Notes under the pieces: model-generated | The model's database searches: none | Told to the model about the DNA's origin: nothing | The model's input: the letters and a program-made list of their open reading frames with translations, nothing else | Origin: G963668345 sp965206025 | GTDB taxonomy: Bacteria > Acidobacteriota > Terriglobia > Bryobacterales > UBA6623 | Reading direction: 5' to 3' | Assembly: GCA_965206025.1 (NCBI GenBank) | Contig: CBDBIU010000003.1 | Location: forward strand, 620,001-684,000 | DNA: 64,000 bases | Translations under genes and position numbers: made by a program | Shown: positions 25,539 through 33,084 of the stretch, one piece after another | How positions within the stretch are numbered: position 1 is the stretch's first letter | Layout of the letters: each line of letters begins with the position of its first letter

Positions 25539-27225
25539 CAAAAAGGTTTGGCAGGGAGCAGTGTCGGCCGCAGCGCCGTTCAGGCCGCGCAATCAACGTC
25601 TGTGAGCGGACGGACGAGCCCTGGCGCCTACCGGCGGAGGGGATGTGCAGGGTTCAGCGCGAAAAGACGTGGCATTCGGGCCGGCGCGGATGTATACTGT
25701 GGCCGTGCCAAGGCCAAAACGGAAATCCTGGCTTGAATCGTCTCTTCGGGGGTGGACTCGGGGGCGTGAACGACCACGCTGCGATCCCGCTCGACGGTTA
25801 TCGTCAGCTTCTTACGCTTCGGTGATCGTTTGATTGTGTAGGTCGTGTCCATGGTTATTCCGCGTAGAGAATGATTTCGTTGTTCTTTTCCGCGATCTCC
25901 ATCACGCGACTGATTATTTGCGCACGCTTCGTCATAATGTTGGGCAGCATCGCAAACGACGGCTGGAGGAGCGTCTTCTGAATCTCGGCCTTCAGCTTGT
26001 TGCGCGCAGGAATGCTTTCCCAAAATCCGGCGAGCTTCAGCTCCCGCTCTACTGCCAGGAATACGTGCTGGGTCAGATCGACGAGCATGGAAACCTCATC
26101 CTCACTCAGCTCATTTTCGCCAAACAGCTCCCGTTTGAAGCACCGAAAAAGCGGCATCTGCTTCTTGCGGTGAAGCCCATAGGTCAGCTCCTTGCTCGCG
26201 TTGACGATGCGCCGGCGCAGTTTCTCCAACTTTTCATAAATCTTTTCCCAGTTGTCCCGGAATTCTTGAAATATCTGCACAAGCGCTTCCGTGAAGGATG
26301 CTTGCAAGTCCGGGTCGTCATCCAACTCGATGTCCAAGTGGTGGCGAATCGCGTGCTCCACCTCCGCTGCTTTCGTCTTTGTGCGGGTGCGCTTGCCAAC
26401 GTGCCTCTGGAAGTCCTCGTCCAAAATCGAAATGGGTTTGACCTTCTGGTCAATGCTCTTGGACTCCAGGTACTTGTCTGTAATCGCGCGTAGCTTCGGC
26501 GGGATGCCTTTCATGCTCAGTCGTTCATCCCGGAAATGCTTGCCCGCGAGGATGTTGATTTCAGAAAGGGCGTTGTAATCGTTCATAAACTGCAATGCCT
26601 GTCGTGCGGGGAAAACAAGGTTCAGGCACATGGTGAGTTTCTTGAACGCCTGCATGTAGTCAAAACGAAGGTCCTCGCTGTGGAACACATCGAAGAAGGC
26701 ATCGTGGTCTGTCAGGTCCGTCAGGCCATGCCTCTCAAGCAGCGCTGCAATGTCGGCATGGCTGTCCTTGAGGTTGCGGAACTCCGCTTCGGGAAAGCTG
26801 AGGGCGTCGATGACTTCGTTCTGTTCCCGCTCGTCATAAACGTCGATTGCCTTCTTGAGGTGATGACCAACGCCGACGTAATCAATCACGAAGCCTTTGT
26901 CCTTCGTGTCGCCTCCGACGCGGTTCACCCGAGCAATGGCCTGCAACAAGTTATGGTCGGTGATGGCCTTATCCAAATACATGACCTGCTCCAAGGGAGC
27001 GTCGAAACCCGTGATGAGCATGTTGTTGACAATGAGGATGCCCATGTCCCCGGTAACGCCTTCATCTTCACGACCGAACGCCATCTTGAAGCTCTTGATG
27101 CTGCGCTCGTGCTTGGTCTTGTCGGAGTGCTCCTTCAAGTGCGGCAGGTCGTTGTGTCCTCCTGAGATCACTACATCCGTTTGAAGCTTCTTTAGCTGTT
27201 CCAGGTCAAGACCGATCGGGTTTGA

Positions 27226-28890
27226 CCCCGATTTTCGATTTGAGTTTGACATTCCGACTTTGCGGTGGCGTTCAGCGTCTTTATTCATAGGGGCTAGAGC
27301 CCGATGAGGACGCCAGGGAGGCCAACACCCAATGGGTGAAAAAGAAACAAAGCCGTTCCAGCTAACTTTCAATGGACTTCTCAAAGTCGATTTCCAAGGA
27401 TCGCACGTCACTTCCGACGGTGGCTTGATTTTGGTTCGCGAACTGGACGAACGGCTCGGGTTCGGAGAACTGATTGACGAGCATGTCAGCGACTCCCGGC
27501 AAGGCACAAACAAGCAGTTCACGCTCGCTGATCTGTTGCGGCAGTCGGTCTACAGCCGCTTGGCGGGCTACGAGGACCTCAACGACGCCGCGCGGGTTTC
27601 GATCGATCCGACGTTTCGGCTGATCGGTTCGCAGAAAATCTGGGATCGCGGTGCGGCCTTGACCTCGACGCTCCACAGCTTCGAGACGGAGATGCTGGCG
27701 AGCGAAGAGAACCTGCTGGGGTTGATGGCGTTGAACCGGGAGCTGCTCGCCCAAGCCGAGACCCAAGACAACTCCGAGCGGGTTGTTCTGGACATGGACT
27801 CGACGGAAAGCCCCGTCCACGGCCAACAGGAAGGCAGCGCCTACAACGGCCATTTCGAGTCCGTCTGCTACCACCCGCTGTTGCTGTTCAACAGTCACGG
27901 CGACTGTCTGGCGGCCAAGCTCCGTCCGGGCAATGTGCACAGCGCTGAGGACTGGGATGAACTGCTCCTGCCCGAGATCGAACGTCAGCAGAACCATGGC
28001 AAAGAGGTTGCCTTCCGGGGGGATGCAGCCTTTGCCAAGCCAGAGATTTACGAGGCTTCGGAGGAGCGTGGCGTGAAGTATGCCATCCGCCTTCCGGCGA
28101 ACGAGAACCTGCGGCGTGAAGTTGCCGAGCTGTTGGTGCGGCCGGTGGGAAGACCCACTCGGAAGCCTTTGGTGCGCTACAGGAGCTTTCTCTACCGGGC
28201 AGCGAGCTGGAGCAAGGCCCGAAGGGTCGTGGCCAAGGTGGAGCATCACGCTGGGGAGCTGTTTCCACGGGACAACTTCATCGTCACCAACCTGACTCTG
28301 CCGAGCCGCTCCGTGGTGCGCTTCTACAACAAGCGCGGGACGGCCGAGCAGTGGATTAAAGAAGGCAAGCAGGCGACGCATTGGACCAGGCTGTCGTGCC
28401 ATCGCTTCCGGGCGAACGAAGTGCGCTTGCAGTTGAGTGTGCTGGCCTACAACCTGGGCAACCTGTGGCGGCGGCTGGGACTGCCACCAAGGATCAAGAG
28501 CTGGTCGCTGACGAGCTTGCAACACAGGTTGATGAAGACCGGCGGTCGGCTGGTCAAGCACGCGCGGTATTACTGGCTGCTGCTGGCCGAAGGACATTTG
28601 AACCGCAGGCTGTTCGGCGACATGCTGCACAGGATCTGGGCGCTGCCGCTGCCAAGCGGGTAGCGTTGACCGGGCGAGGATCAACAGTTTTCGGCTCCAA
28701 AAGGTTTCGCAAGGAGCAGTGTCGGCCGGAGCGCCGTTCAGTCCGCTCAATCAACGTCTGTGAGCGGATGGACGAGCCCTGGCGCCTACCGGTGGAGGTC
28801 ATGTGCAGGGTTCAGCGCGAAAAGACGTGGTATGCGGGGCAGCGCGGGTGTATACTTTCACCGTGCCAGGGCCAAAATGGAAATCCTGGC
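27226..28890 (+). mobile_element. IS1380-family element, copy 2
   Basis: The 1665-bp element has the same imperfect ends as copy 1 (CCCCGATTTTC on the left, GGAAATCCTGGC on the right). It has a 4-bp duplication TTGA at 27,222-27,225 and 28,891-28,894. Its removal restores the hsdR frame. The transposase is in the same orientation as copy 1. No nested element is present. Confidence 0.9.
27332..28663 (+). CDS. IS1380-family transposase (copy 2)
   Basis: A 443-residue transposase with the same catalytic strings as copy 1 (VLDMDST, AFRGDAAF, GTAEQWIKEGK), intact from end to end. The N-terminal 200 residues are nearly the same as copy 1, whereas residues 225-300 differ clearly (NENLRREVAELLVRPVGRP versus NKSLELEIEDILFRPPGRP). 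This suggests a patchwork history or separate arrival of two related elements. Confidence 0.92.
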   Translation: MGEKETKPFQLTFNGLLKVDFQGSHVTSDGGLILVRELDERLGFGELIDEHVSDSRQGTNKQFTLADLLRQSVYSRLAGYEDLNDAARVSIDPTFRLIGSQKIWDRGAALTSTLHSFETEMLASEENLLGLMALNRELLAQAETQDNSERVVLDMDSTESPVHGQQEGSAYNGHFESVCYHPLLLFNSHGDCLAAKLRPGNVHSAEDWDELLLPEIERQQNHGKEVAFRGDAAFAKPEIYEASEERGVKYAIRLPANENLRREVAELLVRPVGRPTRKPLVRYRSFLYRAASWSKARRVVAKVEHHAGELFPRDNFIVTNLTLPSRSVVRFYNKRGTAEQWIKEGKQATHWTRLSCHRFRANEVRLQLSVLAYNLGNLWRRLGLPPRIKSWSLTSLQHRLMKTGGRLVKHARYYWLLLAEGHLNRRLFGDMLHRIWALPLPSG

Positions 28891-28918
28891 TTGATGTTTC
28901 CAGTTCAGTAATGGTTGC

Positions 28919-29713
28919 GGCATTGTCAAGTTAACGACTCGAAGGTGCTCTTGCCCTGAAGATTGTCCGCGTTTTCTCCCTTTAGCAAACACACGTCGCC
29001 GTCTTCCAGTCAGTAAAAGCTCGCTCCCTGAGCACGCGATGATGGATCGCTTTGAGAAGATGACGTCCAACTCGGAACAGGTTGTGAATCGGGCCGTGGA
29101 CGCAGAGAAATCGTTGGAGTTGGGCCGCTGATTTGAATCGACGCATCTGGCGTTCCTGCTCCCTGCTGTGCTGGTGGGAGACTTCAGCTCGGTTGTTTTC
29201 GTATTGGCCGGTTCGATGGGTCACGGATGGGAAGACCTCTCGGTGGGCGGACGGATAGCTGCGAAGCTTGTCGGTCACGAGTCGCAACGGTGGGCTCCCC
29301 TGGTGTTTCAACATCTTGCGAAAGAAGCGTTTAGCGGCTCTCCTGTCTCTGCGGCGTGTGACCAGGATATCGAGGACATCTCCATCCTGGTCAACGGCTC
29401 TCCAAAGATAATGACGTTCGCCGCGAATCGTGATGAACACTTCGTCCACGTGCCAGATGTCGCCGAGCCGCCCTTGTCGCCGCCGCAGAGTACGCGCATA
29501 CGCTGGTCCAAACTTGCGGCACCAGGATCGAATGGCTTCGTAGGACACGGTGATGCCCCGCTCAGCGAGAAGGTCCTCGACATCGCGAAAGCTCAGCGTG
29601 AACCGATGGTACAGCCAAACCGCGTGGCTGATGATTTCGGGTGGAAAGCGGTGGCGTCGATACAGGGATTCCATCGGTCAATTCTCGCTGACCGGCGTTA
29701 ACTTGACAATGCC
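28919..29713 (-). mobile_element. IS6-family element without target duplication
   Basis: The 795-bp element is bounded by perfect 18-bp inverted repeats, GGCATTGTCAAGTTAACG on each end. The usual 8-bp duplication is absent: the flanks are ATGGTTGC and CAGCCACA. The left flank is hsdR and the right flank is an integrase tail. IS6 elements often produce adjacent deletions, which would explain why two unrelated truncated genes meet here. Confidence 0.9.
28982..29674 (-). CDS. IS6-family transposase
   Basis: A 230-residue DDE transposase of normal IS6 length. It begins with RRHRFPPEIISHAVWLYHRF and ends with KTATCVC. The acidic residues are in WHVDEVFI, LVTDKLRSY and NNRAEVSHQ. The gene is intact. 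The N-terminal helix-turn-helix is LSFRDVEDLLAERGITVSYE. It is the only gene in the element. Confidence 0.93.
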   Translation of the reverse strand: MESLYRRHRFPPEIISHAVWLYHRFTLSFRDVEDLLAERGITVSYEAIRSWCRKFGPAYARTLRRRQGRLGDIWHVDEVFITIRGERHYLWRAVDQDGDVLDILVTRRRDRRAAKRFFRKMLKHQGSPPLRLVTDKLRSYPSAHREVFPSVTHRTGQYENNRAEVSHQHSREQERQMRRFKSAAQLQRFLCVHGPIHNLFRVGRHLLKAIHHRVLRERAFTDWKTATCVC

Positions 29714-29813
29714 CAGCCACATACGCAAGAAGGCCAAGCGAGAGGCTGTGCAAGCCATCGATTCGGTGCGTTCCCAGGAAGCCACACGCAACGAAGAGCA
29801 AGCTCTCCACTGA
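29714..29813 (+). pseudogene. Tyrosine integrase tail next to the tRNA attachment site
   Basis: Thirty-two codons read SHIRKKAKREAVQAIDSV and end at TGA (29,811-29,813). Integrase C-termini often read Y-(A/S)-HIR--AKR-AV. The catalytic tyrosine would be the residue just before S and is lost at the IS6 edge. The stop is 180 bases from the tRNA half-gene, the usual position of an integrase in a tRNA-integrated element. The fragment is short, so the family call is an inference supported by position. Confidence 0.6.
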
Positions 29814-29992
29814 AGGTCAACCAGACGCGCGTCCACACAGATGTCCACACGGAAGGCATTTGTTGACCGAGTTAGTTGAAGCGGTACTGGGTAACATCCA
29901 GTGACGTCTTACCGTCGCAAAGCCATATAAGTGAGGGGCTTTGTGGCACTCGATGTTACTCCATATCAGTCCAGCTTGCACGACACTGATTA

Positions 29993-30037
29993 TTCACACG
30001 CAGGAGGTCCGCGGTTCGAGTCCGCGCGCGCCCACCA
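29993..30037 (+). other. Attachment site: 3' half of tRNA-Val (CAC)
   Basis: The 45 bases form the 3' half of a tRNA: anticodon loop TTCACAC (anticodon CAC), 3' anticodon stem GCAGG, variable loop AGGTC, T stem CGCGG with loop TTCGAGT and CCGCG, acceptor strand CGCGCCC, then ACCA. The T stem pairs perfectly. The expected 5' partner CCTGC before the loop is absent, where the sequence is CTGAT-TA. So the similarity stops exactly at the anticodon loop, a preferred crossover point of tRNA-targeting integrases. This is read as an att site marking the right border of the island. Confidence 0.85.
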
Positions 30038-30133
30038 TCTGACCCCTTCGCTTTCAATGCTCACTCGTGTTCGCATCGCCTGGTAATTGTGATCTAGCTC
30101 ACCGAACTGTTCCAGAAATGTTCCATAAATGGC

Positions 30134-30400
30134 TCAGTTCGGGCTGACTGTTCCAGAAATCAGGACCTGCTCATTCGCCTGTCGATCCAGGCGGCTGAGC
30201 GCCTCCCGCATCATGTTGAGCTTCGCTTGGCTGTAGCGCTTGAACACCTGGGAGTCGCCTTGTCGCAACATTAGGTGCTCGGATCTCGGCGTCGCCTGGA
30301 CTCGTCTTCGGAAGGCCCCCTTGGCAACCTCGGTCATCGGCATGTCGGTGATCCCGTTCCGAGCCGGCGTTGAACGAACGTTTACTTGGTAGGGGCGCAA
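30134..30400 (-). pseudogene. Second tyrosine integrase relic
   Basis: About 90 codons include FRRRVQATPRSEHLM followed by QGDSQVFKRYSQAKLNMMRE and ALSRLDRQANE. I know RYSQ-KL---REAL-KL-RQANE as the end of a group of site-specific integrases. The stretch between the two parts is missing, and the start runs into a palindrome, so it is a remnant. It lies on the chromosome side of the tRNA fragment and is unlike the integrase tail on the island side. Confidence 0.5.
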
Positions 30401-30416
30401 TTCATTGCGCCCCTAC
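30389..30416. repeat. REP-like palindrome
   Basis: A 13-bp perfect stem (GTAGGGGCGCAAT and its complement) with a two-base TC centre. Related GGGGCGCGATTCATCGCGCCCC-type sequence is at about 50,485-50,503, and a GGTACGGCATGCCGTACC form at 50,394-50,411. These appear to be a dispersed intergenic family. Confidence 0.7.
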
Positions 30417-30688
30417 ACGACTGAAAACGAGGGGTCTTGGCTGGCTATGGGGGCGTGATTCACTACACTCGCCTTTCGGGACCAGCTATTTTTTCAAAGC
30501 TTCCAGGAGCTGACGTTTCTTGATTGCTGGATCTGGATGCGGCACGCCGGCCGCGGTCAGGAGGCGTTTTGCGGAGACGGATATAATGAGTGTAGTTGCG
30601 GTTTGGCAATGGCTGCCGTCGGTTGCCGCTTTTGGTCGGTTGCTGTTTGTGCCCACGGGGTTTTGCCCTTCTTCCCGAGGAAACAACG

Positions 30689-31814
30689 ATGGCGCTCGAT
30701 GAACTAGAGCGAGAATTCTCCTCCCTGCGACTTCGCGTCGAAGGGATCAGGGGGTATCTTTGACCTTGCCCCCAAGAAATCCCGACTAGAAAAAATCGAA
30801 AAGCAGATCGCCGACCCGGCTTTTTGGAACGACAGCGAAAGCAGCCAGGCGGTGATGCGTGAACGCAAGCGCCTGACGGCCTCGGTCGAGGCCGACGAGA
30901 AGCTGGCGGAAGGCGTCTCCGACCTCGAAGCCCTGATTGAGCTGGGACGCGAGGGGGAGCCGGTCGAATCCGAACTTGGCGAAGAGTTGGCGGCGTTGGC
31001 CGAAGCGGCCCAACGGATCGAGACCGACTCGCTTCTTGCCGGCGAAAACGATCACCGCAATGCGATTGTCGTCCTTAACTCCGGCGCCGGGGGCACCGAA
31101 GCCAAGGACTGGACCGAAATGCTGCTGCGCATGTATTTGCGTTGGGTGGAGCGGCAAGGGTTCAAGGCGGAAGTCACGGACTCACTGCCCGGGGAGGAAG
31201 CGGGCCTCAAAACGGCGACGTTCACCGTGGCCGGCGAGAACGCCTACGGGCTGCTGCGAGCGGAAGTGGGCGTCCACCGGCTCGTGCGCATCTCTCCTTT
31301 TGACTCGAACGCCAGACGGCACACATCGTTCGCGTCGGTCTTTGTTTACCCGGAAATCGACGACGAGATTAAGATCGACGTCCGTGCGGACGATCTGCGC
31401 GTCGATACTTTCCGCGCCAGCGGAGCCGGCGGGCAGCACGTCAATATGACGGACTCGGCGGTGCGCATTACGCACCTTCCCACCAACATCGTTGTCCAGT
31501 GCCAGAACGAGCGCTCCCAACACAAGAACAGGGCCACGGCGATGAAGATGCTGCGATCGCGGCTCTACGACCATGAGATGAGGAAAAAACAAGCGGAGGT
31601 CGACAAACTGGAGGCCTCCAAAGCCGACATCAATTTCGGCAGCCAGATTCGCAACTACGTCATGGCGCCGTATCGGTTGGTGAAAGATCTGCGCAGCAAG
31701 CTGGAGACCGGCGACGTCGACCGCGTCCTCGACGGCGATCTCTACCCCTTCATGCACGCCTTTTTGGTCTACGACAAGACCGGTCAGTTGGCGGGAGACG
31801 GGGCGGGCGAGTAA
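30689..31814 (+). CDS. prfB: Peptide chain release factor 2, with programmed +1 frameshift
   Basis: RF2 ends translation at UGA and UAA. The gene starts at ATG 30,689, reads 24 codons (to GIRGYL), meets TGA at 30,761-30,763 and continues in the +1 frame with DLAPKKSRLEKIEKQ. The total is about 374 residues. The stop-recognition tripeptide SPF is in LVRISPFDSNARRH and the peptidyl-transferase GGQ is in ASGAGGQHVNMTDSAVRI. It is the first clear chromosomal gene after the island. The 270 bases upstream contain no gene I can support. Confidence 0.97.
30749..30764 (+). promoter_or_regulatory. prfB: RF2 autoregulatory recoding site
   Basis: AGGGGG, three bases, CTT TGA C: an internal Shine-Dalgarno-like sequence followed by the slippery CTT and a UGA in poor context. 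When RF2 is scarce, the ribosome slips forward one base at CTT-T and makes more RF2. The arrangement matches the classical prfB signal exactly. Confidence 0.95.
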
Positions 31815-32016
31815 AGTCGGTGTGCTACAGTAAGGGATTAGTTCAAGACTGGTGTCAGCCTCACCGTCGGCCGTTGCATTTCCCGGATTCTTCCCTTTCC
31901 GATCCGGTGCCCGCCCGGTTTCACTTCTGGGAGCAGTAGCCAGGTACTGAGCGTACCCGCTGCCGGGGCCGCGTGTCATGCTGGCAGGGGACACGAGTCC
32001 CGAAGGAGGGTTCCTT

Positions 32017-32270
32017 TTGGCTAGTCGATCGAATACGAAGTTCCAGAAACGTCAGAAAGAATTCGCCCGGGCTGAGAAGCGCCAAGAAAAGGCGGCCCGC
32101 AAGGAGCGCCGTAAGGCCGGAAAACAGCTGAGAAGCGCCAAGAAAAGGCGGCCCGCAAGGAGCGCCGTAAGGCCGGAAAACAGACCGGCGGCGGAGGCCC
32201 TCCGATCGAAGCGATGGACCCGGCCGACCTCGGGCTGCCCGAGGTCGAAGGAGTTAGCGAAAACGCCTAG
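32017..32270 (+). pseudogene. Small basic protein, frame broken by a 56-bp tandem duplication
   Basis: A TTG start at 32,017 lies eight bases after AGGAGG. The frame reads ASRSNTKFQKRQKEFARAEK then RQEKAARKERRKAGKQ. If one copy of the duplicated 56 bases is removed, it continues TGGGGPPIEAMDPADLGLP and ends at TAG 32,270. The restored protein has about 65 residues, very basic and probably helical at the N-terminus with an acidic tail. I do not recognise the family. With the duplication present, the frame is wrong after the first copy. Confidence 0.55.
32071..32182 (+). repeat. 56-bp tandem duplication
   Basis: Bases 32,071-32,126 are repeated without change at 32,127-32,182. Fifty-six is not a multiple of three, so it breaks the small basic gene. 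The perfect identity points to a very recent event or an assembly artefact. Confidence 0.9.
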
Positions 32271-32362
32271 GCCGCGTTTCTCACCAGAGTCACGGTGATT
32301 GGCGCCCGTTGTACTGACGGGCTTCTCACGCACTTCTCCTCGCAGCGTGGAGGGATACCGGG

Positions 32363-32671
32363 CTAGAGTGCAATCTCAACGTCATCGCCTTCGACGCGCA
32401 CCACGTAAGACCCCACGCCAGTCCGTGCCGGGCCCGTCACCGCTTCACCGGTTTTCACATTGAAGCGTGCCGCGTGCCACGGGCAGGTGACTTCCCCGTC
32501 ACTGATCCCGCCCTCGCAGAGCGGTCCGCCTGAGTGGGTGCAGTCGTTGTCAATCGCGTAATAGCTGCCCTCACAGCGAATCAAAGCCAAACTCTTGCCT
32601 TCGGCCTCGATAAGTTTGGCGCTATTGTCCTCGAGATCGTTGGTCTTCGCGACCTTTACGTAGTTAGCCAT
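32363..32671 (-). CDS. Rieske [2Fe-2S] ferredoxin-like protein
   Basis: A 102-residue single-domain Rieske protein of the NirD/BphA3 type. The cluster ligands are visible as C-T-H in NDCTHSGGPL and C-P-W-H in VTCPWHAARF. No membrane segment or signal peptide is seen, so it is cytoplasmic. Such small proteins deliver electrons to oxygenases or reductases, but no partner is adjacent and the acceptor is unknown. The ATG at 32,671 is in a good position, with AGGAGC upstream on the coding strand. It is transcribed alone. Confidence 0.93.
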   Translation of the reverse strand: MANYVKVAKTNDLEDNSAKLIEAEGKSLALIRCEGSYYAIDNDCTHSGGPLCEGGISDGEVTCPWHAARFNVKTGEAVTGPARTGVGSYVVRVEGDDVEIAL

Positions 32672-33084
32672 CGATCAGCTCCTGTTTTGCATCGTTCCAC
32701 CTGGCGGTGGCGGTCGACCGGCTCGTTTTTCTCACCACCCAGCGAGGTTAGCGAGTCTCGCAAATCACGGCGACACGGCCCGTCTTCCGATGTAAAGGCA
32801 CAGCACGCCGTGCGCGGCCAAAGCGGGCCGGCCGCCTGCCGGGAAACTTGACATCATAACACCCCGTTACGTCGCCAAGGGAGCCGAAACGCAGCCTAAC
32901 GTTCAGGAGGACCTATGTCTTGCGTCTGTTCGGGAACATAAAAGAACTTCAGCGCGGGAAAGGCACTCGTCCGAGCGGAGTACGTTGAGCACGGCGAGCA
33001 AGCGCAACGCCGTAATGGCGGGCCTATCGCGTGCTTCGCCCGTCAGGTAGTGAGGAAAGCGGGCTAGAGGTTTTCGTGCAAAGC
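32672..33084. other. Intergenic stretch between the Rieske gene and ileS
   Basis: No gene is supported in these 413 bases. A tiny reading frame MSCVCSGT at 32,915-32,941 (plus strand) sits six bases behind AGGAGG, which could be chance. On the minus strand a stretch reading FPHYLTGEARDRPAITALRL follows the ileS stop but has no start or known motif. Confidence 0.4.

Larger units (their letters stand above)
22759..25732 (+). mobile_element. IS1380-family element, copy 1, with a nested ISL3 element
   Basis: The element starts at CCCGCATTTTC and ends at GGAAATCCTGGC. Its termini are imperfect inverted repeats of about 25 bases sharing ATTT-C--TTTG. It is flanked by the 4-bp duplication TTGA (22,755-22,758 and 25,733-25,736). 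Subtracting the ISL3 insert and its 8-bp duplication leaves 1667 bp, matching copy 2 (1665 bp). Removing it restores the host metallopeptidase frame, which fixes the borders firmly. Confidence 0.88.
22191..25852 (-). pseudogene. YgjP/M48-like metallopeptidase split by an IS1380 insertion
   Basis: The first 40 codons lie at 25,852-25,733 (MDTTYTIKRSPKRKKLTITV) and the rest at 22,758-22,191. Removing the element at 22,759-25,732 and one TTGA copy restores one frame: PEETIQ-EVVESKRQWIYEKKK. The downstream part has the zinc motif VIVHELAHLIEANHTLRFW, GSCTT and a normal end. Family length is about 230 residues, which the joined gene matches. The start is two bases after the hsdR stop. This small peptidase is a known companion of type I restriction operons. 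The insertion must have inactivated it. Confidence 0.85.
25855..28918 (-). pseudogene. hsdR: Type I restriction enzyme R subunit, C-terminal part, split by IS1380
   Basis: This is the remains of HsdR, the translocating and cutting subunit of a type I restriction system. Helicase motifs V and VI are visible (MLITGFDAPLEQVMYLDKAI, LLQAIARVNRVGG), followed by a C-terminal domain of about 380 residues. Nuclease and motifs I-IV are missing, because the gene is cut at 28,918 by an IS6 element. IS1380 copy 2 sits inside it with a TTGA duplication. Deleting that element joins ATITELETS to NPIGLDLEQL in frame. The stop at 25,855 is two bases before the metallopeptidase start. No hsdM or hsdS is present, so the system is dead here. 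Confidence 0.88.

Noticed and set aside
27362..28750. Long minus-strand frame opposite the second IS1380 transposase
   Set aside because: No known domain and rich in Q, P and R; the plus strand has a full transposase.
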